64,000 nucleotides of DNA from Streptomyces harbinensis (GCF_900116145.1 NZ_FPAB01000005.1:532452-596451), one strand, 5' to 3'. Counted from the first letter of the stretch, positions 1-9,483 are shown. A program made the numbers and translations. The notes: generated from the letters alone by a model not told the origin.

Positions 1-507
1 CAGGCGCGCGAGATCGGCGAGTTCGCGCTGGGCAGCTACCGCAGGCTGCTGGGCGACCGGCACCCGTACACCATCGGCGCGGGCGCCAACCACGCGCTGG
101 TGCTGCGGGTGGTGGGGGAGCGGCGCGAGGCGCAGTGGCTCATCGAGCGCAGCCTGGAGGAGATGACGGCCGTCCTGGGCCCCGATCATCCCTGGACGCT
201 GGGCATCGCGCTGAACACGGCCGTCGGCCGGAATCTGGAGGACGACCTGGAGCGGGCCGCCGAGCTGAGCCGGGACACCGTCCGCCGGGCCGCCGCCGCG
301 CTCGGCCACGAGCACCCGCTCACCCTCACCTGCCAGCTGGCCCTCGCCTCCGACCTGCGCGGGCTGCGCCACCGGCAGGAGGCGGACCAGGTGGAGGAGG
401 CGGCGCTGAACGGGCTGATCGCCTCGCTCGGCACCCACCACACGCACACCGTGGCGGCCCGCTCCCGCTCCCGCGTGCACTGGGACTTCGAGCCGCTGCT
501 GCCCTAA
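1..507 (+). CDS. Tetratricopeptide-repeat protein, C-terminal part (5' end outside window)
   Basis: Open from the first base in frame 1 to TAA at 505-507, so only the last 168 residues are present. The sequence shows regularly spaced degenerate helical repeats with the kinesin-light-chain-type signature G-x-x-H-P-x-T (GDRHPYT, GPDHPWT, GHEHPLT, GTHHTHT). Such repeats are typical of the C-terminal half of actinobacterial NB-ARC/TPR or FxSxx-COOH-system TPR proteins. The end, DFEPLLP, resembles the short D-x-E-P tails I recall from that second group, but the diagnostic N-terminal half is missing, so the subfamily is a guess. Its stop codon overlaps the stop of the convergent hydrolase by 2 bases. 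Confidence 0.8.
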   Translation, partial: QAREIGEFALGSYRRLLGDRHPYTIGAGANHALVLRVVGERREAQWLIERSLEEMTAVLGPDHPWTLGIALNTAVGRNLEDDLERAAELSRDTVRRAAAALGHEHPLTLTCQLALASDLRGLRHRQEADQVEEAALNGLIASLGTHHTHTVAARSRSRVHWDFEPLLP

Positions 508-1466
508 CCGGCACCGGCGCCCGCACCGGCACCGGGCGCCCGCACCGCGGCCCAGCCGCCGGCCCAGGGGCCGAGAGCGAAGCCGCCGCCGGGCGCCCGG
601 CGCACCTCCACGGCGCCCGGCCCACCGAAGTGCGCCGGTATCAGCAACTCCCCGGTGCCGGCCGCCCGCTCCAGGACACGGCGGCGGCCGGCCACCGCCC
701 GTACCGGATCCAGGCAGGCACCGCTGTTGGCGTCCGGCCGCAGGATCTGCACCGGGCTGTGCACCAGATCGCCCACGAACACCGCCCGGGCGCCCCCGGA
801 GACGAGTCGCAGCACGGACGATCCGGGGGTGTGGCCCGGGACCGACTCCAGAGTGAGCCGGGCGTCGATCCGGTGGCTCCCCTCCCACAGCTCCACCACC
901 CCCGCCCGGTGCAGCGGTGCGACGCTGTCCTCGTAGACCAGCCGGTCCGCCGGATCGCGTCCCTGCCCGTACCCGCCTGCCGGCCCGAAGTGGGCGTCGT
1001 CGGCGGCCGGGAGGAGGTACCGGGCGCGCGGGAACATCGGAACCCACTCCCCGTCCCGCTCGACCGTGTTCCAGCCGACGTGATCGACATGCAGATGCGT
1101 GTTGACGACGACATCGACGTCGCGCGGGTGCACCCCGGCCCGCGCCAGCAGCGCGGGGAAGTCGCCCGCGCACCGGTGGAACGGGGGCATCCCCGGCCGC
1201 TCGCGTCCGTTGCCCGCCCCGGTGTCCACCACGACGGTCGGCCCGGCGCCGCGCAGCACCCAGGTCTGGAGCGCGAGCACCGCCCGGCCGCTGACCGGAT
1301 CCCAGTGGTCCGGCGCCAGCCAGTGGGCGTTCTCCCGCCACACCCCGGCCCCGGCCCCCGGGACGAGCCCGGTGGCCGGGGCGAACGGCCGGTGCCACTC
1401 GACGATCCGGATCACCTCCACCTCGCCCAGCGTCATGCTCTCCACCCATCCGCTGTCCTCTGTCAT
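504..1466 (-). CDS. MBL-fold metallo-hydrolase
   Basis: The 320-residue protein carries the metallo-beta-lactamase-fold metal motif THLHVDH (HxHxDH), a downstream GH in VPGHTPGSS, and later D and H residues in FVGDLVHS and IPAHFGG, so a dinuclear zinc hydrolase is likely. The layout (VVVDTGAGN near residue 75, the HxHxDH motif near 125) fits the lactonase/glyoxalase II-like branch. The substrate cannot be read from sequence. The ATG at 1466 lies 6 nt after a TAGGCT -10 box, which supports leaderless initiation. It is divergent from an AraC-type regulator, which may control it. Confidence 0.85.
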   Translation of the reverse strand: MTEDSGWVESMTLGEVEVIRIVEWHRPFAPATGLVPGAGAGVWRENAHWLAPDHWDPVSGRAVLALQTWVLRGAGPTVVVDTGAGNGRERPGMPPFHRCAGDFPALLARAGVHPRDVDVVVNTHLHVDHVGWNTVERDGEWVPMFPRARYLLPAADDAHFGPAGGYGQGRDPADRLVYEDSVAPLHRAGVVELWEGSHRIDARLTLESVPGHTPGSSVLRLVSGGARAVFVGDLVHSPVQILRPDANSGACLDPVRAVAGRRRVLERAAGTGELLIPAHFGGPGAVEVRRAPGGGFALGPWAGGWAAVRAPGAGAGAGAG

Positions 1467-1472
1467 GCTCCG

Positions 1473-1478
1473 AGCCTA
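1473..1478 (-). promoter_or_regulatory. -10 box of a leaderless promoter for the MBL-fold hydrolase
   Basis: TAGGCT on the minus strand matches TANNNT and ends 6 nt before the ATG at 1466, so transcription would begin at or next to the start codon. No convincing -35 is visible. Confidence 0.45.
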
Positions 1479-1554
1479 GGAACGCCGGATGACACACTCC
1501 ATGCGTCAACGGCTCAACCGGATACGCATCCGGCTCACGGATGCGGCGGGTGGA

Positions 1555-1560
1555 TATCCT
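1555..1560 (+). promoter_or_regulatory. -10 box of a leaderless promoter for the AraC-type regulator
   Basis: TATCCT (TANNNT) is followed by 6 nt and then ATG at 1567. No Shine-Dalgarno sequence precedes that ATG, so a leaderless message is the simplest reading. This is also why the start at 1567 was preferred over ATG 1489. Confidence 0.5.
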
Positions 1561-1566
1561 GTGCCG

Positions 1567-2550
1567 ATGGATGTGGTGAGCGACGCGATCTCCGCCGTCC
1601 ACCTGGGGCACCCGTCCTCCCACCGGGTGCGGGCGGCCGGCGCCTGGAGCGCGCGCTCCGAGCCGTACGACGGCGCGGCCTGCTACGTGGTGCTGAGCGG
1701 CGGCTGCCGGCTGCTGCCCGACGGCGGGGCCCCGGTGCAACTCGGTGCGGGCGACGCGGTGCTGCTGCCGCACGGCACCGGCCACGTGATCACCGGCACG
1801 GCGGCCGGCCCGGCCGGCTCGCGCACCGCGGCGGTGCCCTTCGCACGGTGGCTCGCGACGGCGGAACCGGCCACCGGGCCCGTCCGCCCCGGCTCCGGTG
1901 ACGGCGGGACGGAACTGCTGTGCGGCACGTACTGGCTGGACTGCTCCGGTCTGCATCCGCTCCTGCGGGAACTGCCGGACGTCGTCCACCTGCCCGCCCG
2001 GGTGGGCGGACACCCCGAACTGCGCGCCGCCATCGACCTGCTCGCCGGTGAGCTGGACACGCGGCGGCCCGGCTCCTGCGCCGCCCTGCCGAGCCTGCTC
2101 GATCTCCTGCTCGTCTACCTGGTCCGCGCCTGGCTGACCGAGGCCACCGGCGACCGGTGGCCCCGCGCCCTGGGCGACCCGGTGACGGCCGCCGCCCTGC
2201 GGGCGCTGCACGCCGACCCGGCCGCGCCGTGGAGCACCGAGCGCCTGGCCCGGGAGGCGGGCGTCTCCCGGGCCACCCTGACGCGCCGGTTCACCGCCCT
2301 GGTCGGCCGTCCCCCGATGGGCTACCTCACCTGGTGGCGGCTGATCCTCGCCGCCACCAGGCTCCGCGACACCACCGACACCCTGGCCGCCGTCGCCGGC
2401 CACGTCGGCTACGGCAGCCCGTACGCGCTCTCGCACGCCTTCGCCCGGGAGTTCGGCACCACCCCGGGGCGGTACCGGGTACGGGCCGCCGAGCGCGCCA
2501 CCACCCTGGCCCGGCCCCGCCCGGAGCCCGGCAGCGGCCACCCCCGCTGA
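1567..2550 (+). CDS. AraC-family transcriptional regulator with N-terminal cupin
   Basis: The 327-residue protein has an N-terminal cupin-like ligand-binding half (GGCRLLPDGG...LGAGDAVLLPHGTGH) and a C-terminal AraC double helix-turn-helix from about residue 225, with the signatures LAREAGVSRATLTRRF and VGYGSPYALSHAFAREFG. The pattern matches the cupin_6/AraC regulators common in Streptomyces. An upstream in-frame ATG at 1489 would add 26 basic residues, but it lacks a ribosome-binding site and overlaps the promoter region. Divergent orientation to the MBL-fold hydrolase suggests it regulates that gene, itself, or both. The effector is unknown. Confidence 0.85.
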   Translation: MDVVSDAISAVHLGHPSSHRVRAAGAWSARSEPYDGAACYVVLSGGCRLLPDGGAPVQLGAGDAVLLPHGTGHVITGTAAGPAGSRTAAVPFARWLATAEPATGPVRPGSGDGGTELLCGTYWLDCSGLHPLLRELPDVVHLPARVGGHPELRAAIDLLAGELDTRRPGSCAALPSLLDLLLVYLVRAWLTEATGDRWPRALGDPVTAAALRALHADPAAPWSTERLAREAGVSRATLTRRFTALVGRPPMGYLTWWRLILAATRLRDTTDTLAAVAGHVGYGSPYALSHAFAREFGTTPGRYRVRAAERATTLARPRPEPGSGHPR

Positions 2551-2577
2551 ACCGCCCGGCGGGCGCCCCCACGGAAA

Positions 2578-2612
2578 CGGCGCCCGCCCCCCGGCAAGGG
2601 GGACGGGCGCCG
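2578..2612. terminator. Bidirectional hairpin terminator between araC-type gene and kgd
   Basis: CGGCGCCCG (2578-2586) pairs perfectly with CGGGCGCCG (2604-2612), extended inward by C-run/G-run pairs. It lies between two convergent genes (stops at 2550 and 2636). There is no T-tract, as is usual for Streptomyces. Confidence 0.65.
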
Positions 2613-2635
2613 CTTCGTGCGATCGCGGGGCCTTC

Positions 2636-5600
2636 CTACAGCTCGAAGACCTCGTTGATCAGGGTCTGCTGCTCGACCTGGTGCCGCTTGGCCGAACCCA
2701 CCGCCGGCGAGGACGACGCCGGACGCGACACCCGCCGCAGCCGGTTGGCGTCCGCCACCGGCTTCGAGCCGATGATCAGCTGGAGGTGGTCGACCAGGTT
2801 GAGCGCGATGAACGGCCACGCGCCCTGGTTGGCCGGCTCCTCCTGCGCCCACACATAGGTGGCCGCGTTGCGGTACCGGGCGATCTCGGTACGGATCTCC
2901 TCCGTCGGCAGCGGGTACAGCCGCTCAAGACGGATGATCGCCGTGTCCGTGACCCCGCGCTTGGCGCGCTCCGCCTCCAGGTCGTAGTAGACCTTCCCGG
3001 AGCAGAACACCACCTTGCGCACCTGGTCCGGGTCCACCGTGGTGTCACCGATCAGCGGCCGGAAGCCACCGGTGGTGAACTCCTCCGCCTTCGAGGCCGC
3101 CGCCTTCAGCCGCAGCATCGACTTCGGCGTGAAGACCACCAGCGGCTTGTGGTGCGGGTTGTGCACCTGCCAGCGCAGCAGGTGGAAGTAGTTCGACGGC
3201 AGGGTGGGCGCCGCGACCGTCATGTTGTTCTGCGCGCACAGCTGGAGGAAGCGCTCGATCCGGGCCGAGGAGTGGTCCGGGCCCTGGCCCTCGTAGCCGT
3301 GCGGCAGCAGCAGGGTGACGCCGGAGGTCTGGCCCCACTTCTGCTCCGCCGAGGAGATGAACTCGTCGATGACGGTCGAGGCACCGTTGGCGAAGTCGCC
3401 GAACTGCGCCTCCCACATCACCAGGGAGTCCGGGCGGGCCAGCGAGTAGCCGTACTCGAAGCCCATCGCCGCGTACTCGCTCAGCAGCGAGTCGTAGACG
3501 TTGAACCGGGCCTGGTCCTCGCTCAGGTACAGCAGCGGGGTGTAGTCCTCGCCGGTGTTCCGGTCGATGAGCACCGCGTGCCGCTGGCCGAAGGTGCCGC
3601 GCCGGGAGTCCTGGCCGGCGAGCCGGACGGTGGTGCCCTCCATCAGCAGCGAGCCGATCGCGAGCAGTTCGCCCATCGCCCAGTCGATCGTCCCCTCCTC
3701 GACCATCGCCGCGCGGCGCTGCATCTGCGGCAGCAGCCGGGGGTGGACGGTGATCCGCTCGGGGATGTTGACCTGCGACTCGGCGATCCGCTTGACGACC
3801 TCGGCGGAGACCGCGGTCTCCACCGCCACCGGGAACTCCGCCTGCGGGGCGGGCACCTCGGCCGGGGCCGGGGAACCGGTGGCCTCGCGGACCTCCTTGA
3901 AGACCTTCTCCAGCTGGCCCTGGAAGTCCTGGAGCGCCTGCTCGGCCTCCTCCAGGGTGATGTCGCCCCGGCCGATCAGCGACTCGGTGTACAGCTTGCG
4001 CACCGAGCGCTTCTTGTCGATCAGGTCGTACATCAGCGGCTGGGTGAAGGACGGGTTGTCCGTCTCGTTGTGGCCGCGGCGCCGGTAGCAGACGAGGTCG
4101 ATGACGACGTCCTTGTTGAACGCCTGCCGGTACTCGAAGGCCAGGCGCGCCACCCGGCACACCGCCTCCGGGTCGTCGCCGTTGACGTGGAAGATCGGGG
4201 CCTCGATCATCCGCGCCACGTCGGTGCAGTACATCGAGGAGCGGGCGGCGGCGGCCGTCGCCGTGTACCCGACCTGGTTGTTGATGACGATGTGCACGGT
4301 GCCGCCGGTGCGGTAGCCGCGCAGCTGCGACATGTTGAGGGTCTCGGCGACCACGCCCTGGCCGGCGAACGCCGCGTCACCGTGGATGAGGATCGGCAGG
4401 ACGGTGAAGTCCTTGCCGCCCTTGCCGATGATGTCCTGCTTGGCGCGGGCGACACCCTCGACGATCGGGTCCACCGCCTCCAGGTGGGAGGGGTTGGCGG
4501 CCAGCGAGACGGTGATCTGCTCACCGGAGAGACCGGTGAAGGTGCCCTCGGTGCCCAGGTGGTACTTCACGTCGCCGGAGCCGTGCATCGACTTCGGGTC
4601 GAGGTTGCCCTCGAACTCCCGGAAGATCTGCGCGTAGGACTTGCCGACGACGTTGGCCAGCACGTTCAGCCGGCCGCGGTGCGCCATGCCGATGACGGCC
4701 TCGTCCAGCGAGGCGGCGGCGGCCTCGTCCAGCACGGAGTCGAGCAGCGGGATGACGGTCTCGCCGCCCTCCAGCGAGAACCGCTTCTGGCCGACGTACT
4801 TGGTCTGAAGGAACGTTTCGAACGCCTCGGAGGCGTTCAGCCGGCGCAGGATGCGCAGCTGCTCCTCGCGCTCGGGCGGGGTGTGCCCGCGCTCGACGCG
4901 GTCCTGGATCCACTTGCGCTCCTTGGGATCCTGGATGTGCATGTACTCGATGCCGGTGGTGCGGCAGTACGAGTCGCGGAGCACGCCGAGGATGTCGCGC
5001 AGCGTCATCATGGACTTGCCGGCGAAGCCGCCGACCGCGAACTCCCGCTCCAGGTCCCACAGGGTGAGGCCGTGCTCGGTGATGTCCAGGTCGGGGTGCT
5101 TGCGCTGCTTGTACTCCAGCGGGTCGGTGTCGGCCATGAGGTGGCCGCGCACCCGGTAGGAGTGGATCAGGTCGAACACCCGGGCGGCCTTGGTGACTTC
5201 GTCGTCGTGGTTGACGTCGATGTCCTGGTGCCAGCGGACGGGCTCGTACGGGATCCGCAGCGCCTCGAAGATGTCGTCGTAGAAGTTGTGCTGGCCGAGC
5301 AGCAGCTGGGAGATCTGCCGCAGGAACTCGCCGGAGGCCGCACCCTGGATGACGCGGTGGTCGTAGGTGCTGGTGAGGGTCATCACCTTGGAGATGCCCA
5401 GGCGGTTCAGGGTGGCCTGCGAGGACCCCTGGAACTCCGCCGGGTACTCCATGGCGCCGACGCCCAGGATGACGCCCTGGCCGGGCATCAGACGCGGCAC
5501 CGAGTGCACGGTGCCGATGCCGCCGGGGTTGGTCAGGGAGGCGGTGACGCCGGAGAAGTCCTCCATCGTCAGCTTCCCGGAGCGGGCGCGGCGCACGATG

Positions 5601-6394
5601 TCCTCGTACGCCTGCCAGAACTCGAAGAAGGTGAGCGTCTCGGCCTTCTTGATGCCGGCCACCACGAGCTGCCGGTCACCGTTGGGCTTGACCAGGTCGA
5701 TGGCGAGCCCGAGGTTGACGTGCTCGGGCTTGACGAGGGTCGGCTTGCCGTCCTTCTCCTGGTAGGAGTGGTTGATGGCCGGCATCGCCTTCAGCGCCTG
5801 CACCATGGCGTAGCCGATGAGGTGCGTGAAGGAGACCTTGCCGCCGCGGGCGCGCTTGAGGTGGTTGTTGATGACGATGCGGTTGTCGAACAGCAGCTTC
5901 ACCGGAACCGCGCGCACGGAGGTGGCGGTGGGCAGGTCGCGGGAGGCGTTCATGTTCTTCGCGACCGCCGCGGCCGGACCGCGCAGCGTGATCAGCTCGG
6001 GGCCCCCGGACACCTCCTCGGCGGGGGCCTTCGCCTTCGCCGGGGCGGGCGCCGCCTTGGCCGCCGGCGCCGGCTGTGCGGCCGGTGCCGGAGCCTGGGC
6101 GGCGGCCGGAGCCGGTGCCGCGGCGGGCGCGGGCGCCGCGGGGGCCTGACCCGCACGCGCCGGCGGAGCCTTCTCGGGGGCGGGCGGACCGTCCCCCGTC
6201 TGCTTGGCCTGGCCCGGCTTGTAGTCGGCGAAGAAGTCCCACCAGGCCCGGTCTACGGAATTGGGGTCCTGGAGGTACTGCTGGTAGATCTCGTCGACGA
6301 GCCATTCGTTGGCACCGAAGCCGGCGGCAGGGCTCTTCTGAGATCCGGCTTGTTCGGTCTCGACACCCGAGGTGTCCGTGGACTGTGGCGACAC
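2636..6394 (-). CDS. kgd: Multifunctional 2-oxoglutarate dehydrogenase E1/E2 (2-oxoglutarate decarboxylase)
   Basis: This is the 1,252-residue actinobacterial fusion of the TCA-cycle 2-oxoglutarate dehydrogenase complex. The order is an E1o N-terminal helix (GANEWLVDEIYQQYLQDP), an Ala/Pro-rich linker (about 65-125), an E2o acyltransferase domain with the catalytic His near residue 345 (TYDHRVIQG), then the ThDP-dependent E1 domains with the HGDAAFAGQ motif near 675. No lipoyl domain is present, as expected, since lipoyl groups come from a separate E2. The long frame continues upstream to 6580, but the GTG at 6394 (VSPQSTDTSG) gives the N-terminus known from Streptomyces homologues and has a GAGGG ribosome-binding site 11 nt upstream. 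Confidence 0.96.
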   Translation of the reverse strand: MSPQSTDTSGVETEQAGSQKSPAAGFGANEWLVDEIYQQYLQDPNSVDRAWWDFFADYKPGQAKQTGDGPPAPEKAPPARAGQAPAAPAPAAAPAPAAAQAPAPAAQPAPAAKAAPAPAKAKAPAEEVSGGPELITLRGPAAAVAKNMNASRDLPTATSVRAVPVKLLFDNRIVINNHLKRARGGKVSFTHLIGYAMVQALKAMPAINHSYQEKDGKPTLVKPEHVNLGLAIDLVKPNGDRQLVVAGIKKAETLTFFEFWQAYEDIVRRARSGKLTMEDFSGVTASLTNPGGIGTVHSVPRLMPGQGVILGVGAMEYPAEFQGSSQATLNRLGISKVMTLTSTYDHRVIQGAASGEFLRQISQLLLGQHNFYDDIFEALRIPYEPVRWHQDIDVNHDDEVTKAARVFDLIHSYRVRGHLMADTDPLEYKQRKHPDLDITEHGLTLWDLEREFAVGGFAGKSMMTLRDILGVLRDSYCRTTGIEYMHIQDPKERKWIQDRVERGHTPPEREEQLRILRRLNASEAFETFLQTKYVGQKRFSLEGGETVIPLLDSVLDEAAAASLDEAVIGMAHRGRLNVLANVVGKSYAQIFREFEGNLDPKSMHGSGDVKYHLGTEGTFTGLSGEQITVSLAANPSHLEAVDPIVEGVARAKQDIIGKGGKDFTVLPILIHGDAAFAGQGVVAETLNMSQLRGYRTGGTVHIVINNQVGYTATAAAARSSMYCTDVARMIEAPIFHVNGDDPEAVCRVARLAFEYRQAFNKDVVIDLVCYRRRGHNETDNPSFTQPLMYDLIDKKRSVRKLYTESLIGRGDITLEEAEQALQDFQGQLEKVFKEVREATGSPAPAEVPAPQAEFPVAVETAVSAEVVKRIAESQVNIPERITVHPRLLPQMQRRAAMVEEGTIDWAMGELLAIGSLLMEGTTVRLAGQDSRRGTFGQRHAVLIDRNTGEDYTPLLYLSEDQARFNVYDSLLSEYAAMGFEYGYSLARPDSLVMWEAQFGDFANGASTVIDEFISSAEQKWGQTSGVTLLLPHGYEGQGPDHSSARIERFLQLCAQNNMTVAAPTLPSNYFHLLRWQVHNPHHKPLVVFTPKSMLRLKAAASKAEEFTTGGFRPLIGDTTVDPDQVRKVVFCSGKVYYDLEAERAKRGVTDTAIIRLERLYPLPTEEIRTEIARYRNAATYVWAQEEPANQGAWPFIALNLVDHLQLIIGSKPVADANRLRRVSRPASSSPAVGSAKRHQVEQQTLINEVFEL

Positions 6395-6683
6395 GGCGGC
6401 AACCGCCCTCTTCCGCTTCGCAAGGTAATGGACAGCGGGAATCAAGGCTACGCCTGTCGACCCCTCCTCCGCAGTCCTGTGGGGCCAGCAGTCGCGTACG
6501 TCACATTCCCGGTCGGGTTTCGGCACTCGATTGTGCGGGAATCGAACCGAGTTCGGCACGATCCGGGAACGACAAAGCAACGGCTGCCGCGGCGGCGCGG
6601 TCCGTTTCCGGGACGGAGCCGCCGCACCCCACCCGACCTGCGGCCGGTGGGTCCGGGCTGCTCCGCCCGTGGGCGAGCCTACG

Positions 6684-7763
6684 TCAACCCTTTACCTGGC
6701 TATTACCCGGGAGAGTGAGCCGGATGCGACAACCGCGTATGGATTCGGCCACACCGATCGTCCCACCGTGCAGATCCACCGCCCAGCGGGCGATCGCCAG
6801 CCCCAGACCCGTCCCGCCGTCACGCTGCGTGACGCCGTTGGTGCCGCGTCCGAACCGCTCGAAGACCAGATCCCGCTGGGCCGGCGGAATCCCCGGGCCC
6901 TCGTCCAGCACCTCCAGCACCAGGGAGTCCGCCGCGATCCCCGGCCGGGCCAGCACCGTCACCGTGCCGTCGCGCGGGCTGTGCTTGACGGCGTTGTCCA
7001 CCAGATTGGTCACCACCTGATCCAGCCGCTCCGGATCGGCGTGCGTGTGCAGCCCCGGCGTCACGTCCAGCCGCAGCCGGACATCCGTACGGGAATGACC
7101 GCGCCCCAGCGCCATGTGCGCGCCGTCCAGCACCGCGCTCAGATACGGCTCCACCTGGAAGCGGCGGGGCGACAGCGGTACCACCCCGTTCTCCAGCCGG
7201 GACAGGTCCAGCAGCTGCTCCACCAGCCGGCCGAGCCGCTCCGTCTGCCGCAGCGCGGTGGCCATGGTCTGCGGATCGGCCTCCGAGACCCCGTCCACCA
7301 CGTTCTCCAGGACGGCGCGCAGCCCCGCGATGGGGGTGCGCAGCTCGTGCGAGACGTTGGCGACCAGCTCCTTGCGGTGCCGGTCCACGGCCTGGAGGTC
7401 GGCGGCCATCCGGTTGAAGGCGTCCGCGAGGTCGCCGAGCTCGTCGCGCCGGGCCACGTGCACGCGTCGCCCGTAGTCGCCGCGCGCCATCGCCCGCGAG
7501 GCGGCCGTCATCTCCAGCAGCGGAGCGGCCAGCGAGTGCGCCACGAACTGGGTGACCAGCAGCGAGGCGATGATCGCGATGATGGCGATGACCTGCAGCT
7601 CGATGTCCGAGCGGTAGGCCATCAGGATCAGCACCGTGGTGATGCCGACCGAGACGATCACCAGCCAGCCGAGCGCGGCCTTCACCGAGCGGTACGGGTC
7701 CAGCGGGCGCAGCAGCGCCCAGGTGCGGCGGGAGAGCGGCACCCCGGGGGGCGGGTCGGGCAC
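6684..7763 (-). CDS. Sensor histidine kinase (HAMP, HisKA, HATPase)
   Basis: The 359-residue membrane kinase has two transmembrane segments around residues 28-48 and 57-78 with only a few residues between them, so there is almost no extracellular domain. A HAMP domain follows, then the H-box VSHELRTP, N-box NLVDNAVKHS and G-boxes DEGPGIP and GGTGLGLAIARW. All catalytic motifs are intact. The GTG start at 7763 is 4 nt past the response-regulator stop, with GAGGG at a good distance inside the upstream gene. The frame is open further upstream, but those residues would overlap the regulator. The short sensor loop suggests signal detection within the membrane or through a partner. Confidence 0.92.
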   Translation of the reverse strand: MPDPPPGVPLSRRTWALLRPLDPYRSVKAALGWLVIVSVGITTVLILMAYRSDIELQVIAIIAIIASLLVTQFVAHSLAAPLLEMTAASRAMARGDYGRRVHVARRDELGDLADAFNRMAADLQAVDRHRKELVANVSHELRTPIAGLRAVLENVVDGVSEADPQTMATALRQTERLGRLVEQLLDLSRLENGVVPLSPRRFQVEPYLSAVLDGAHMALGRGHSRTDVRLRLDVTPGLHTHADPERLDQVVTNLVDNAVKHSPRDGTVTVLARPGIAADSLVLEVLDEGPGIPPAQRDLVFERFGRGTNGVTQRDGGTGLGLAIARWAVDLHGGTIGVAESIRGCRIRLTLPGNSQVKG

Positions 7764-7767
7764 GGGC

Positions 7768-8640
7768 TCAGCCCTCGACGGGCGCCTGCCGGGCGACCGG
7801 GGGTTCCGCGGCGAAGCCGGGGGGAGTCTCCAGGGCGTACCCGACGCCGTGGACGGTGCGGATGCGCTCCGCGCCGATCTTCCTGCGGAGTGCCTTGACA
7901 TGGCTGTCCACGGTACGGGTGCCGGAGGCGTCCGCCCAGTCCCAGACCTCGGCCAGCAGCTGCTCGCGGGTGAGCACCGCCCGGGGGGAGCGGGCCAGGC
8001 ACATCAGCAGATCGAACTCGGTGGGCGTCAGGTGCACGTCCTTGCCGGCCGCCCGGACCCGGCGCTGGGTGCGGTCGATCTCCAGATCGCCCAGCCGCAC
8101 GCTCCCGGGGCGCGGAGTGGTGGCGGCGACCGTGGCCCGCTCGACGCGGCGCAGCAGGACATGGGTGCGGGCGACCAGCTCGCGCATGGAGAACGGCTTG
8201 GTCATGTAGTCGTCGGCGCCGACGCCCAGACCCACCAGCATGTCGGTCTCGTCGTCCCGCGCGGTGAGCATGAGGACCGGCACCGGGCGCTGGGCCTGCA
8301 CCCGGCGGCACACCTCAAGGCCGTCGAAGCCCGGCAGCATCACATCCAGGACCAGCAGGTCCGGGTGCCAGGACGCGGCGGTCTCCACGGCGGCGGGGCC
8401 GTCGGCGGCCGTCTGCACCAGGAAGCCCTCGGCGCGCAGCCGGGCGGCGATGGCCTCCACGATGGTCAGGTCGTCCTCGACCACCAGGACCCGGCGCTGG
8501 GCGCCCGGGGTGCTGGCGGTGGCCGCGCCGTGGCCCGTCGCGCGTTCGCGGATCTGCTCGTCCTGCTCCGGGGCTCCGCCGTCGTGCGCCGGGTCGCCGG
8601 AGGGCGTCCGGTCGGCCGCTCGGGTGTGTGTCTGGGTCAT
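7768..8640 (-). CDS. OmpR-family response regulator
   Basis: The 290-residue protein has a receiver domain (about residues 48-165) with acidic pocket VVEDD, phosphoacceptor Asp in LLVLDVMLPG and conserved Lys in YMTKPF, followed by a winged-helix DNA-binding domain with TPTEFDLL and RTVDSHVKALRRKIG. About 47 extra disordered residues precede the receiver domain. It forms an operon with the kinase 4 nt downstream. From memory, a similar pair sits beside kgd in other Streptomyces, but sequence alone does not say what it senses. GGCGGAAG just before the ATG is a usable ribosome-binding site. Confidence 0.92.
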   Translation of the reverse strand: MTQTHTRAADRTPSGDPAHDGGAPEQDEQIRERATGHGAATASTPGAQRRVLVVEDDLTIVEAIAARLRAEGFLVQTAADGPAAVETAASWHPDLLVLDVMLPGFDGLEVCRRVQAQRPVPVLMLTARDDETDMLVGLGVGADDYMTKPFSMRELVARTHVLLRRVERATVAATTPRPGSVRLGDLEIDRTQRRVRAAGKDVHLTPTEFDLLMCLARSPRAVLTREQLLAEVWDWADASGTRTVDSHVKALRRKIGAERIRTVHGVGYALETPPGFAAEPPVARQAPVEG

Positions 8641-8760
8641 CTTCCGCCCCCGGAAAGGTCCGTTGCCGGCCGGCTGGTGCCGGCACTCGTCTGGGTGTGG
8701 CGCTCGTCGGGTGGAACGCTGGGTAGTACCTGCAGCGTAGAGCCCGCACCTGACATGGGG

Positions 8761-9483
8761 CTACGCGGATGGGCTGGCGTAATGATGGCTGGCGAGAAAG
8801 AGCACGTCGGGTACGCCCCGGGCAACCGGTATCTCTTCGGTGCGCACCGTGGTGAATCCGGCATCGCGCAGGTGTCGCTCGAATGCGGGCGAGGGCAGGG
8901 CGGACCAGATGACCAGGACGCCGCCGGGGGTGAGGGCGGCGCGGCAGGCGGCGAGTCCGGCGGGGGAGTAGAGGCCGGCGTTGTCGTCGGTGACGGTCCA
9001 GTCGGGGCCGTTGTCGATGTCCAGACACAGGGCGTCGTACCGGCCGGGCGAGGCGGACAGATGGCCGAGCAGCTCGGTGTGGAGCAGCGCGGTGCGCGGA
9101 TCGTCGAGCGCGGCCCGGGTGAGCGGACGCAGCGGGCCGGTGCGGTGCCAGTCGATGACGGCGCTCTCCCGCTCGGCGACGGTGATGGAGCCCCAGCGCG
9201 GTGAGGCGGCGGCCTCGTCGAGGGAGAAGCCGACGCCGAGCCCGCCGATCAGCAGGGCGGGGGCGGCCGGTGGCGCGCCGGGCCCGGTGTCCAGGGCGGT
9301 GAGCGCGGCGCGGATCAGCAGCCGTTCGGAGCGGCCGTCCGAGGTGTCCATGAGGAACGTGCCGTTGGCGATGATCTGGAGGAGACCGCCGTGCCGCCGC
9401 AGCACCACTTCGCCGTACGGTCCGGTGCGGCGGTCCAGCACCAGGGGGCGGTCGTCGGGGTGGTCGTCACCGTGAACCGTCAT
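8761..9483 (-). CDS. Spermidine-synthase-like methyltransferase-fold protein
   Basis: The 240-residue protein has the Rossmann-type AdoMet/polyamine-synthase fold: glycine-rich motif ALLIGGLGVGFSL, acidic strand end ITVAERESAVIDW, and YDALCLDIDNGPDW. It resembles the short spermidine-synthase-like proteins annotated widely in Streptomyces, which lack several canonical aminopropyltransferase residues, so the true substrate is unknown. The ATG at 9483 has GAGGA 7 nt upstream. A GTG 6 nt earlier is possible but less well placed. Confidence 0.75.
   Translation of the reverse strand: MTVHGDDHPDDRPLVLDRRTGPYGEVVLRRHGGLLQIIANGTFLMDTSDGRSERLLIRAALTALDTGPGAPPAAPALLIGGLGVGFSLDEAAASPRWGSITVAERESAVIDWHRTGPLRPLTRAALDDPRTALLHTELLGHLSASPGRYDALCLDIDNGPDWTVTDDNAGLYSPAGLAACRAALTPGGVLVIWSALPSPAFERHLRDAGFTTVRTEEIPVARGVPDVLFLASHHYASPSA

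Noticed and set aside
2681..6718. Very long plus-strand open frame opposite kgd
   Set aside because: It is the GC-driven shadow of kgd. Composition is Val/Leu/Arg/Asp-rich without domains, while the minus strand encodes a complete known enzyme.
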